DNA of 25,042 nt from Pseudomonadota bacterium (GTDB taxonomy: Bacteria > Pseudomonadota > Alphaproteobacteria > Azospirillales > Azospirillaceae), in the NCBI GenBank assembly GCA_023412175.1, contig JAEYOB010000638.1, positions 1-25,042 on the forward strand. The letters are read 5' to 3'. Every line of letters begins with the position of its first letter. Position 1 is the first letter of the stretch. The notes under the pieces are model-generated. The model did not search any database. It worked only from the letters and a program-made list of their open reading frames with translations, and was not told where the DNA came from. This document shows positions 8,977 through 17,260 of this stretch, one piece after another. A program made the translations under genes and the position numbers.

Positions 8977-9870
8977 TTATTTTCGACTGAACGACTTGAT
9001 GTACCCCAACCCCTCTTCCACAGTAGCGCACAGACCGAAATCAACCCATAGCCTTGAAATTTGAGCCTTTACCTCGTCACTCTCGGTCGTGATTTGCCTG
9101 CGAACGAACATCCATTTGATCGTGTCTCGCGTTCTAAGAAGGTTGTCCGTGAAGTTGATGACCTCTCTTGCCTGTCCGCCAAACCAGAAACCACCACCGT
9201 GTGGGGGCTCATCAGTCGTGTACAGTGACGATGCCAAGCCTTTGCTAATAAGGTAACCATAGTACACTGCATACTCCAGTAGCTCAGTTCGACGAGCGAG
9301 TGCGACTAAGCCACTCCCATTCTCTCGCCCATCCATTTCGTCTAGCATATTGAGCACATGCTGTTTGATTAGTACGCTCGGCGTCCAAATGACAAAACCC
9401 CACTCAGGGATTTTCTCGTCGCCCATCCAATATTTGTAGGAGGGCCGCAAGACGTCATCGAGTTTTCGTCTTCCGATAAGGATGCGCCCATCATCAGCAT
9501 AAAGCCACCGATCAGTGACAGGCCGAATCAATTGGTTTTTGCTATCAAGCGTTACATAAATGTCATTCTGCACATACCGCGCAACGGCAAACTTCAGGGG
9601 TTGCTGGGTTCTCCACCCACTGAGCCCCCCCAATCCTGGAACAAGGTCTTCGGCTCTCAAAATCTTTACCCGTTCAGAAAAGCGCCCGTATGCAGGCAAA
9701 ACCTCAGATAGGAAGATACGCTCAAATGCGTCACGCTCCGCCCCTGTGTAATGGTTGTTTACTACAATGAATGACGCTTCCGAATCGGAAGGGAGGTATT
9801 TGCTTAAGGATAGAGCCTGAAGCTTCAAAACCATTAGATCCTGGAGGAACGAAACTGTGACGTATTGCAT
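8977..9870 (-). CDS. DUF6492-like protein, possible glycosyltransferase
   Basis: A 297-residue protein without signal peptide or membrane helix. I recognise no catalytic motif with certainty. The overall layout (short N-terminal YVTVSFLQDL strand, central YVTLDSKNQLIRP, then WGFVIWTPSVL, and a late GGGFWFGGQ) resembles the DUF6492 group found in polysaccharide loci, where an aspartate-bearing turn like LDSKN could serve as the metal-binding site of a GT-A transferase. AGGA lies directly upstream of the ATG at 9870. Base composition is close to 50% GC by eye, far below kdsA downstream, which suggests recent arrival. Its place between the Kdo genes implies a role in building or modifying the same polysaccharide. 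Confidence 0.65.
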   Translation of the reverse strand: MQYVTVSFLQDLMVLKLQALSLSKYLPSDSEASFIVVNNHYTGAERDAFERIFLSEVLPAYGRFSERVKILRAEDLVPGLGGLSGWRTQQPLKFAVARYVQNDIYVTLDSKNQLIRPVTDRWLYADDGRILIGRRKLDDVLRPSYKYWMGDEKIPEWGFVIWTPSVLIKQHVLNMLDEMDGRENGSGLVALARRTELLEYAVYYGYLISKGLASSLYTTDEPPHGGGFWFGGQAREVINFTDNLLRTRDTIKWMFVRRQITTESDEVKAQISRLWVDFGLCATVEEGLGYIKSFSRK

Positions 9871-10034
9871 CTTCCTAAGAGCTCCACTGTCTCGACAGAA
9901 CCGGTAACAACGTGGATCGCGGGAGGAGCGTAGAGCCTATAATGCCCTAGCTAGCTCAAGCCGAAAAGCCACCGGATACACATCATCTAAACGCACAAAC
10001 AGTCTTTAGCCATTAGGCGCAAGAAGGTTATGAG

Positions 10035-11051
10035 CTATAGATCTCCAGTTCGAACGCAGTCATGCAGATGGAGAAGGCCTTGAAGTCTGTTCGCGTCATC
10101 AACCACAAAGAGGGTCGTAATTCTCAGAGAGTTCATTTGCGCAACTGCCTCCCCCACCAAGCAATCAGGCTTGACCACTTTAGGTTTCGTGGTCATCACA
10201 TTTTTTACGCATTCTTGTGGCAAATCCGGCCGCATATGTCGCCGTAAATCACCATCTGTCACGGCCCCAACCAACAAGCCATTGTCATCCACTACAGCTG
10301 CACATCCGAAGCCTTTTGCTGACATTTCAATTATGACTTCATCCATTTGGGACCCAATATGGACTTTTGGCAATGCATCCTTGCTGTGCATAACCTTCGC
10401 CACGCGACGTAGCGTCTGTCCTAGTCGGCCGCCTGGATGAAAATTCCGAAAATGCTCGTGCGAAAAGCCGCGCAGCCCCATCAGTGCCACGGCTAAGGCG
10501 TCACCCATCACCAGCATCATTGTCGTCGACGTCGTCGGGGCCACGCCAATGGCACATGCCTCGGGCACATCTGGGATTAAGAGCACGTGGCTGGCTTCTC
10601 GGGCTAAGGTAGAGTTCGCCTGAGCTGTAACGGCGATCAACGGAACATCATGACGGCGGCAGTAGTGGACGATGTCGGAGAGTTCGGACGACTCACCAGA
10701 TTTGGAAAGGGCGATCACCACGTCTTTGGCCGTCACCATGCCGAGGTCGCCATGGCTAGCCTCAGCCGCGTGCAGAAAGAACGACGGGGTTCCAGTCGAC
10801 GCCAGAGTGGCGGCAATCTTTCGGCCGATATGGCCGCTCTTCCCAATGCCGGTCACAATGAGCCGCCCCTGCGCCTCCATGATCTGGTGCACGGCCGCCT
10901 CAAAAGGCCGGCCGAGCGAGCCAGCTAGTGCCTCCAATCCTGAGATTTCAATCCGGATTGCGGCGCGCCCAAGCGTGGCCGGGGATAGGTGCTCCAGCAT
11001 ACCTGCATCCCGACGCCGCTGCTCCCGGACGTCCATAACATCGTCAAGCAT
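10035..11051 (-). CDS. kdsD: Arabinose-5-phosphate isomerase (KdsD/KpsF type)
   Basis: A 338-residue cytoplasmic isomerase converting ribulose 5-phosphate to arabinose 5-phosphate, the substrate of KdsA. The SIS sugar-isomerase domain (about 40-190) carries TGIGKSGHIG (about 67-76), SKSGESSE (about 116-123), the ASHGDLG histidine (about 100) and the FHPGGRLG turn (about 204-211). Two CBS domains follow (about 222-275 and 282-335). The start is taken as ATG at 11051, with TGAGGG 5 bases upstream, giving an 8-base overlap with the preceding gene and likely translational coupling. An ATG at 11063 is the alternative. A capsule-linked KpsF and the housekeeping KdsD cannot be separated by sequence alone; the capsule-like neighbours favour the former. 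Confidence 0.93.
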   Translation of the reverse strand: MLDDVMDVREQRRRDAGMLEHLSPATLGRAAIRIEISGLEALAGSLGRPFEAAVHQIMEAQGRLIVTGIGKSGHIGRKIAATLASTGTPSFFLHAAEASHGDLGMVTAKDVVIALSKSGESSELSDIVHYCRRHDVPLIAVTAQANSTLAREASHVLLIPDVPEACAIGVAPTTSTTMMLVMGDALAVALMGLRGFSHEHFRNFHPGGRLGQTLRRVAKVMHSKDALPKVHIGSQMDEVIIEMSAKGFGCAAVVDDNGLLVGAVTDGDLRRHMRPDLPQECVKNVMTTKPKVVKPDCLVGEAVAQMNSLRITTLFVVDDANRLQGLLHLHDCVRTGDL

Positions 11052-12171
11052 TGCGGCCCTCATTGTAGGCGTCCACTAAAAGATCGGTGGTGACTTGATT
11101 GTAACCCCAGAAGTGGCGCAACGACATCCTCAATTGGTTGGGAGGTCGTGGCGGCTCTACGCCATCGCAAGGCGTTGTCGGGGCCACCGGGTGCAGCAAA
11201 TCGCGCCAGAAGTCCGTAGCAAGGAAGCCATTCATTACGCCGACGTATGCATCGGGACAATGCTCCTCGACATTGCTCTCGACCAGCCTAAAGGGCGGCT
11301 TGTAGAAGTATGCGTGCTCCTTGCCAAAGTATCTGGCTTCATAGCAGGTGCTCGAGCTGACGCTGCACACCCTCTTTAACCCCGGTTCGCTGAGTAGCCG
11401 ATAGAAGTTCTCGCGCGTCGGCATAGTCGCATGCAGCGGTAGGCCTGTAGCGTAGAGTCCGAAGTCCGACCGGTTGTATGGATGCATCTTCAAGGCGATG
11501 CGGTTGCTGCCCCGCCAAAGGCTGCGGACTTCTTCACGGAAGTGACCGAAGTTCACAAGCCGGCCTTTTGCGATGACGCTACGGTCGTCGGGCATTTGTC
11601 CGGCGAGGAGCACGTCCACATCCGCTGGCAGTGTCGGACTCAGTCGCGCTAGGCCTGCTTGCAACAGACCCGCCTGTGCGTACAGCAGACCCTCCGGTAT
11701 GCGCTTGGCCTTCAGCCGGTCGAAGATGGCTGGAACATTGGTCGCAAAGCCGAAAAAAATATCATCCATGAACCGAGCGGGGTGCGTCACCATGTCGACA
11801 TACGGAATGTCGAGTGCAGCGAGGCAGCGGCGCAGAAGCGGGTTGTTCTCGAAGGAGATGACTACCGCGCCGTCGAAGCACGCGCGGACGTATTCGAGAG
11901 CGGCGCGGGGCACATCCGTTGAAGCCGAAAGCGCCGCCCAGCCTTGGATGGAAAGCCGGTGCCGAGCCAGAGCGTAAAAGCCCTCTGTGTCGAATCCGCC
12001 CGGCCCCCAGCAGAGGATTTCCGGTGCTACGCCGGTCGCCTGCTGCAGTTGCCATCGCAGCAGATGGTTGATCCATTGGATGTTCACCGTCTGGCTGGAG
12101 CGTTTGGCTGTCGCAACCGGTCTAAGCACGTCGCCGGTAACGATTACGCGGGAGAAGTCCGTTCGTTTCAT
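11044..12171 (-). CDS. Probable GT-B glycosyltransferase of the polysaccharide locus
   Basis: A 375-residue soluble protein. I do not recognise the exact family. The C-terminal half contains IALKMHPYNRSD (about 225-236) and, about 45 residues later, CSVSSSTCYEARYFGK. This pairing of a Lys-x-His-Pro strand with a Ser-rich loop leading into a helix containing Glu-Ala and Gly-Lys is the acceptor/nucleotide layout of KpsC/KpsS-type Kdo transferases and polyol-phosphate transferases. Given the kdsD and kdsA genes beside it, a Kdo transferase is an attractive guess, but only a guess. It starts 18 bases after the stop of the tandem glycosyltransferase gene and overlaps kdsD by 8 bases, so it sits inside one operon. 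GC is lower than in the flanking core genes. Confidence 0.7.
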   Translation of the reverse strand: MKRTDFSRVIVTGDVLRPVATAKRSSQTVNIQWINHLLRWQLQQATGVAPEILCWGPGGFDTEGFYALARHRLSIQGWAALSASTDVPRAALEYVRACFDGAVVISFENNPLLRRCLAALDIPYVDMVTHPARFMDDIFFGFATNVPAIFDRLKAKRIPEGLLYAQAGLLQAGLARLSPTLPADVDVLLAGQMPDDRSVIAKGRLVNFGHFREEVRSLWRGSNRIALKMHPYNRSDFGLYATGLPLHATMPTRENFYRLLSEPGLKRVCSVSSSTCYEARYFGKEHAYFYKPPFRLVESNVEEHCPDAYVGVMNGFLATDFWRDLLHPVAPTTPCDGVEPPRPPNQLRMSLRHFWGYNQVTTDLLVDAYNEGRNA

Positions 12172-12188
12172 ATCCGGCCCTATCGGTG

Positions 12189-14498
12189 TCAGTGGATCAT
12201 CGCAGCTGCAAGACTCTTCAGCGTCTTGCAGAACTGCGATCCCCAGACGGCGCCGTACTCGCGGCGAGCTAGCATATGCGCGTTCCGTGATAGCCGGGCA
12301 CGCAGCTCTCCGTCGACGAAGAGCCGGGCTAAATGACTGATAAACTCGTCGCGCGTCCGTGCTAGCAGAAATGCTTCTTCGTGCGGTATCGGGACGCCGC
12401 GCGTAGCCTCAGACGTCAGCACAGCTGGCAGCCCGTGTGACAGATACTCGACAGTCTTGATCTTCAGGCCGCCACCGTAGAAGCATGGATTGATGGCGAT
12501 GTCGGCTCCGGCATAGACTTCAGTGAGATCCGGAACTCTGCCGAGCAGGACGATGTCATCACCCTCGTAACTCTTCAAAGCGTCACAGACGGTGCCAGCG
12601 ACCGTCATTTTGGCCCCGGTGTTCCGGAAGAGGGGCCAGACCTGCTCCAGAAACCATGTCATGCCGTCGACGTTCATCGGGCTGTCGCCGCCAACGAAGA
12701 CGATCTGGCGGACATGGGATGTCGGCAGTCGGCTGTACGTGACCGGAACTTCATGGGGTACGTACACCGTGCGGTGCGCTCCCAGAACACCAGAAAGGAA
12801 ACGATATTCCTGCCGCTGTATGGCGACCGATAGTTCAAAGCCCTCGAAGATGCGCAGTTCCTCTTCCATCGGCAGTTCGATGAAGTGCTTCTTCTGAAAA
12901 TGAGAGAAATTTTCAGACCGGAGCGACATCACGTCATGGGTGTCTAGACATTTAATCGGCGGGCAATGCTGCACGTGACGCAGGTAAGAGAGCATCACGT
13001 ACTCGATTACTACCGCATTTGCTGGTCGCACACGACAGAACTCCTCGAATGAAGAAAAGAAATCATTGGAGAAGCGCTTCTTCTCAAACGGTGTGAAACG
13101 ACCATCAAAAGGAGCTTTTCGCGTCGAGCTTGGCAGATAATCCTTGAAGCTGTGGACCTTTATGGGAAGATTCATCGCTTCAATGACTTGCACCTCTTGC
13201 TTCCACAGGGAGCCGAGCAAGAATATATGGATGTCGCAGCCCTCCGACAAGGACTCCACAACGCTGTAGATTCGGCTTTCTTTCCCAAGACTGCGGTGCC
13301 AAAAGCGAACATCAGTCACCAGCGTCACGGTTGGCCGGAATTTAATAACGCGCAGGCTCCTCTCTGTCGCGGCCAAGCTTCTTTTAGAAGAAAAGCACGC
13401 CATCTGGTGGGCAACTATGCGCTGGTACCTGGAAAAGACAGAGCGACTTTCGTCCATCAATGCAGCGAAAGCGGCCGCATCTCGGCTAACTTCCAGGATA
13501 CAATTTGCTACGTCTCGCACGTTGCCACAGAAGTGCATAGGGTCGGTGATTGGCAGGCCGACGGACCCATCCGTCGTGCTGATGACAGGGCACCCGTGCA
13601 ACAATGCTTCCACGGTCTTGATCTTGAGCCCGGTACCGCCGATTGCTGGGTTGATAACGACGTCCACCACCCCATAGAACTCTTGTAGCTCTGAAACCCT
13701 GCCGAGCTTGGTCACGGTCAGACCTGATGGGACTGGGTCGATGTAGTCGCAGACACCGCCCGCAATCACCAACTCGAAAGGCTGTCCATCGGTGACGAGA
13801 GGCGCAAGCTCAGCGAGCAGCGCCTTTATGCTTGCGACGTTGATGGGATTGCTGCTGCCGAGATAACCGATGCGCAGCGACGTCGCCGGCGATCGCTGCA
13901 ACACGACTTCCGGCCCGATATGGCCGACGGTGATGACAGGACGTTCAGTAAGGCTAGCGAGTTGTTCGCGCTCCTCGTCTTGAATGGCGAGGATCATGTG
14001 GGCCCGGCGCAGCCCAGCAGCCTCCTGCGCTGGCGCCGTCGAAAAGAACGAAGGGGGCAGCCCTAGGTCCGCCAGCCTTTGGTGCCGATTCGAGAATACG
14101 TCGTGAGTATCGATGAGCTTAACGACTGTGTCTGGGAAAAAGTCGAGTGCCTTGCTAAAAAAGACGTATTCAACTAGAACCACATCGACCTTTACCATTT
14201 GACTCAAGGTTTCGACCATGCTGGCGACATGGGGAGGAAACCAATCATCAATGCCATAGCCCCCAGCGTGCGGTGGTTTTTCCTTGGAGCGGTCATAAGG
14301 AACTGCGTAGAACGAATCCCACTGCGCAGACATTGCCTGCATGCTGACAGCATCGACCTTCTCGCGGGCGATAAAAACAAAATGGACATGGTGGCCCATT
14401 TGCTGAAACGCCGTCAGCATGGAATGGATACGGCTCCGATTCCCTGCATCTTGAGGATGCGAGGGGGTCGGCGAGACAACCAGAATGTCCATACCCAT
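12189..14498 (-). CDS. Tandem two-domain GT4 glycosyltransferase
   Basis: A 769-residue soluble protein made of two complete GT4 (GT-B fold) transferase units, about 1-380 and 388-769. Equivalent elements recur in order: DILVVSPTP / TVTLVTDVR at each N-terminus; VLVEYVFFS with LIDTHDVFS (about 107-136) against VVIEYVMLS with CLDTHDVMS; and IGYLGSSNPINV (about 210) against IVFVGGDSPMNV (599). LGRVSELQEFYG corresponds to LGRVPDLTEVYA, and GTGLKIKTVEALLHG (288-302) to GGGLKIKTVEYLSHG (about 677-691). The last pair carries the nucleotide-sugar-binding glutamate region, so both halves look active. A double enzyme like this could add two successive sugars, possibly mannose since manC is upstream. 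The start may be ATG 14498 or 14492; neither has a strong ribosome site, and coupling to the gene 6 bases upstream is likely. Confidence 0.88.
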   Translation of the reverse strand: MGMDILVVSPTPSHPQDAGNRSRIHSMLTAFQQMGHHVHFVFIAREKVDAVSMQAMSAQWDSFYAVPYDRSKEKPPHAGGYGIDDWFPPHVASMVETLSQMVKVDVVLVEYVFFSKALDFFPDTVVKLIDTHDVFSNRHQRLADLGLPPSFFSTAPAQEAAGLRRAHMILAIQDEEREQLASLTERPVITVGHIGPEVVLQRSPATSLRIGYLGSSNPINVASIKALLAELAPLVTDGQPFELVIAGGVCDYIDPVPSGLTVTKLGRVSELQEFYGVVDVVINPAIGGTGLKIKTVEALLHGCPVISTTDGSVGLPITDPMHFCGNVRDVANCILEVSRDAAAFAALMDESRSVFSRYQRIVAHQMACFSSKRSLAATERSLRVIKFRPTVTLVTDVRFWHRSLGKESRIYSVVESLSEGCDIHIFLLGSLWKQEVQVIEAMNLPIKVHSFKDYLPSSTRKAPFDGRFTPFEKKRFSNDFFSSFEEFCRVRPANAVVIEYVMLSYLRHVQHCPPIKCLDTHDVMSLRSENFSHFQKKHFIELPMEEELRIFEGFELSVAIQRQEYRFLSGVLGAHRTVYVPHEVPVTYSRLPTSHVRQIVFVGGDSPMNVDGMTWFLEQVWPLFRNTGAKMTVAGTVCDALKSYEGDDIVLLGRVPDLTEVYAGADIAINPCFYGGGLKIKTVEYLSHGLPAVLTSEATRGVPIPHEEAFLLARTRDEFISHLARLFVDGELRARLSRNAHMLARREYGAVWGSQFCKTLKSLAAAMIH

Positions 14499-14504
14499 AG
14501 CAGC

Positions 14505-15611
14505 TTATGCCCTCTGTTCGATGCGGCAGCGCCAGATCGCGACACCAAGCTGGCGCCGGTCCTGACCGCCCGAATCGGCTGGCGAGAACATCTTCTGCAC
14601 GTCGAAATGCAACACCATCTGGGATAGCGGAGGGACCTGCTCGATCTCTACGTCGGCGACCCAAACTCGGGTGTTGGGTTTGTTGGCGAGGACCAGTTGT
14701 ACGCCGGCGAGCATGCACATCAGGTTGGTCTCAATGGGCGCGCCGTCGCCTGACGTGAGTTCGAGAACGACGCGGAGTTTGCCGCCGCCCAAGGAGGGGA
14801 GGATGATCGTCGAGTGCTGGTTGGGGCCGGACCACCGCCACGTTAGCGGGCCGTCCTGCTCGACGGGATACCAATTCACGCCGATAAAGCGTGATGTCAG
14901 ATCGGCCTCAAAGAATGCCGGAGGAGGCGCGTCCAGCATCTCCGTCGGGACTTCGGGGGCTTCACTCAACGGGTCGATTCGCACCATTTCAGTCTGCATC
15001 CAGCCAAAATGGGCTGCATAGCTACTCAGCTTCTCAATTTGAGCGCTCATGACAGCCATACGATCGAGGAGTATACCAACCTTCTCTGCGTTCGTGGGTG
15101 CGTTACAAATCGCCCGCGACAATGCTTGTCGATGCTTCGCAACCAGATGGGTGTCGATCATCGCGTCAGCACAATCATTATTATTTAAATCGATAAAAGA
15201 AGATAGGTTTTGAATTTCGTCCGCTTGTCTGATGTCTCCTCGGTACTTTGCGGGGTGGCTGTCTGGTGGAAGTTCAATATTGATAGCCGAAGCCTCCTTG
15301 TCCTGATCTATTTTCGCTGATCCTGCTTCAATCGGACTTCCGATAAGCATGGTGCCAGTTTCCTTCTCCTTGATCTCGATCGGCATGCCGGAGTCTAATG
15401 AACAGGGGATAGGCAGGCGAAACGCATGCAGCCCATCACCAATTCCTTGCTCCTTGAGGTCCTCTCGAAACATGTCAGCAACGACTTCCGAAATGAGTCG
15501 ACCATCAAGGTAAGCTGCAACCGTGCATCGCCTGTTAAGCTCCTGCTTGTTGACAACCCATCCGGTGACTGCATTGTGCTCAATGCCATCGACATGGCCG
15601 TAGATGTTCAT
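14505..15611 (-). CDS. Unknown protein with N-terminal GW-type domain and C-terminal beta domain
   Basis: A 368-residue protein of unknown function with no signal peptide or membrane segment. Residues 1-95 form a module with the pattern YGHVDGIEHNAVTGWVVN, then AYLDGRLISEVVADMFREDL, then GIGDGLHAFRLPIP. I have the impression of this module at the front of other polysaccharide-locus proteins in this bacterial group. A polar linker and a mostly helical stretch (about 140-215) follow. Then a beta-rich C-terminal domain (about 245-368) contains NWYPVEQDGPLTWRWSGP and IILPSLGGGKLRVVLEL, reminiscent of a jelly-roll or carbohydrate-binding fold. It lies between manC and the tandem glycosyltransferase. 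The ATG at 15611 has GGAG 7 bases upstream. A scaffolding or glycan-binding role is possible but not shown. Confidence 0.65.
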   Translation of the reverse strand: MNIYGHVDGIEHNAVTGWVVNKQELNRRCTVAAYLDGRLISEVVADMFREDLKEQGIGDGLHAFRLPIPCSLDSGMPIEIKEKETGTMLIGSPIEAGSAKIDQDKEASAINIELPPDSHPAKYRGDIRQADEIQNLSSFIDLNNNDCADAMIDTHLVAKHRQALSRAICNAPTNAEKVGILLDRMAVMSAQIEKLSSYAAHFGWMQTEMVRIDPLSEAPEVPTEMLDAPPPAFFEADLTSRFIGVNWYPVEQDGPLTWRWSGPNQHSTIILPSLGGGKLRVVLELTSGDGAPIETNLMCMLAGVQLVLANKPNTRVWVADVEIEQVPPLSQMVLHFDVQKMFSPADSGGQDRRQLGVAIWRCRIEQRA

Positions 15612-15695
15612 TGGTCCGCTCCGGAACTCTCGCAGATGTCGTAAAGCTGCTTGCTGGTGGGAATATTATTAGTATGCGCGTATCGGTCGCCGGGA

Positions 15696-17159
15696 TCAGA
15701 TTGGTGCGAGTTCTGAAACTTTGGATGTTCTTCCGTACCCATCGTCAAGCCGCACAATATCATCCTCGCCAAGGTATCCGCCCGACTGCACCTCGATCAG
15801 GTGCAGCGGCACCTTGCCCGGGTTCTCCAGCCGGTGCACCGTGCCCATCGGGATGTAGACGGACTGGTTCTCGTAGACGAAGACCTGCTCCTCGCCGCGC
15901 GTCACCAGCGCCGTGCCCTCGACCACGATCCAGTGCTCAGCCCGGTGGTGGTGCATCTGCAAGGACAGCCGCTCGCCCGGCTTCACGACGATCCGCTTGA
16001 CCTGGAAGCGGCTGCCGCGGTCGACACCCCGGTACGAGCCCCACGGCCGGTGCACGGTCGTGTGTAGGGCGTGCTCGTCGCGCCGCTCGGCCTTGAGGCG
16101 GTCCACGATGTGCTTCACGTCCTGGGCGTGGGCGTGGTCGGTGACCAGGATCGCGTCGTCGGTGGCGACCACCAACACGTTCTCCAGCCCGGCGACCGCG
16201 ACCAGCTGCTCGTCGGAGCGGACGTAGACGTTGCGCGCGTCGTGCAGCACGGCGTCGCCCTGGACGACGTTGCCATTTGCGTCCTTCTCGCCGATGTCCC
16301 ACAGAGCCGACCAGGCGCCGACGTCGTTCCAGCCCATGTCAACCGGGACCACGGCCGCCTTTGCGGTCTTCTCCATTACGGCGTAGTCGATCGAGTCCGA
16401 CGGCGAGGCGGCGAAGGCATCCTTGCCAAGCCGGCAGAAGGTGAGATCCCGCTCGGCAGCCGACAGAGCCTTGCGGCACGCCTCGACTATGGCCGGGTTG
16501 CTCCGCTCCAGCTCGGCCACGTAGGCGGCGGCGGAGAAGAGGAGGATGCCGCTGTTCCACAGGTAGGAGCCCTCCGCCAGATAGGCCTCCGCCGTCGCCT
16601 GGTCGGGCTTCTCGACGAAGCGCTCGACGGCATTGACGCCCTCATGAGCATCGAGCTTCGCTCCGGCCTTGATGTACCCGTAGCCGGTCTCGGCCCGCGC
16701 CGGCTTGATGCCGAAGGTCACCAGCGCGCGGGCAGACGCAGCGCCAGCAGCCTTTGCGACTGCCTCGAGGAAGCGCTCAGGCGCGGCGATGACATGGTCG
16801 GACGGCATCACCAGCATGAGGCCGTCCTCGCCCGCGGTGAGCAGCTTGAGGGCGGCGACGCACACCGCCGGCGCGGTGTTGCGCCCAACCGGCTCAAGAA
16901 TGATCTCGGACGGCCGGCATGCCTGGGCGCGCAGCTGCTCGGCCACGATGAAGCGGTGCTCCTCGTTGCAAATCACCAGCGGCGCCGCGAAGCGCTCCCC
17001 GGCGACCCGCAGCGCGGTCTCCTGGATCATCGTCAGCTCGCTAGCCAGCGGCAGGAACTGCTTCGGGTACATCGCCCGCGACAGCGGCCACAGCCGGCTC
17101 CCCGAGCCGCCCGACAGGATGACGGGCGTGATCACGCCCTCGAAGCTCCCGTTTCCCAT
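15696..17159 (-). CDS. manC: Mannose-1-phosphate guanylyltransferase / mannose-6-phosphate isomerase
   Basis: A 487-residue bifunctional cytoplasmic enzyme (AlgA/XanB/ManC type). The N-terminal guanylyltransferase has ILSGGSGSRLWPLSR (14-28) with YPKQFL, then GRNTAPAV, SDHVI, GYIKAG, FVEKPD and SIDYAVMEK. The C-terminal type II isomerase cupin (about 371-480) begins RPWGSYRGVD and carries the metal ligands in QMHHHRAEHW (401-410) and the histidine of GTVHRLEN (about 442). The start is ATG at 17159, with GGGGGA about 8 bases upstream; the frame stays open 5' of this but encodes only a shadow of the mutase gene. It makes GDP-mannose from mannose 1-phosphate and is intact, unlike the mutase gene before it that should supply that substrate. 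Confidence 0.95.
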   Translation of the reverse strand: MGNGSFEGVITPVILSGGSGSRLWPLSRAMYPKQFLPLASELTMIQETALRVAGERFAAPLVICNEEHRFIVAEQLRAQACRPSEIILEPVGRNTAPAVCVAALKLLTAGEDGLMLVMPSDHVIAAPERFLEAVAKAAGAASARALVTFGIKPARAETGYGYIKAGAKLDAHEGVNAVERFVEKPDQATAEAYLAEGSYLWNSGILLFSAAAYVAELERSNPAIVEACRKALSAAERDLTFCRLGKDAFAASPSDSIDYAVMEKTAKAAVVPVDMGWNDVGAWSALWDIGEKDANGNVVQGDAVLHDARNVYVRSDEQLVAVAGLENVLVVATDDAILVTDHAHAQDVKHIVDRLKAERRDEHALHTTVHRPWGSYRGVDRGSRFQVKRIVVKPGERLSLQMHHHRAEHWIVVEGTALVTRGEEQVFVYENQSVYIPMGTVHRLENPGKVPLHLIEVQSGGYLGEDDIVRLDDGYGRTSKVSELAPI

Positions 17160-17260
17160 GAAAGTTCCCCCTACGTCCTTCCGCATCCGCACTCTGGGGC
17201 TGTGTGCCCCGTTCATTTCTCTTCTGGCAGCCGCCGTGTGACGATGCCGCTTGGTTCCGT

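Noticed and set aside
9871..10034. Possible promoter with TTATAG in the gap before the DUF6492-like gene
   Set aside because: No acceptable -35 at a normal distance; the AT content of the whole area makes such matches likely by chance.
17196..17210. GGGGC/GCCCC hairpin between the mutase pseudogene and manC
   Set aside because: Only a 5-bp stem with no T-run, too weak to call a terminator in GC-rich DNA.
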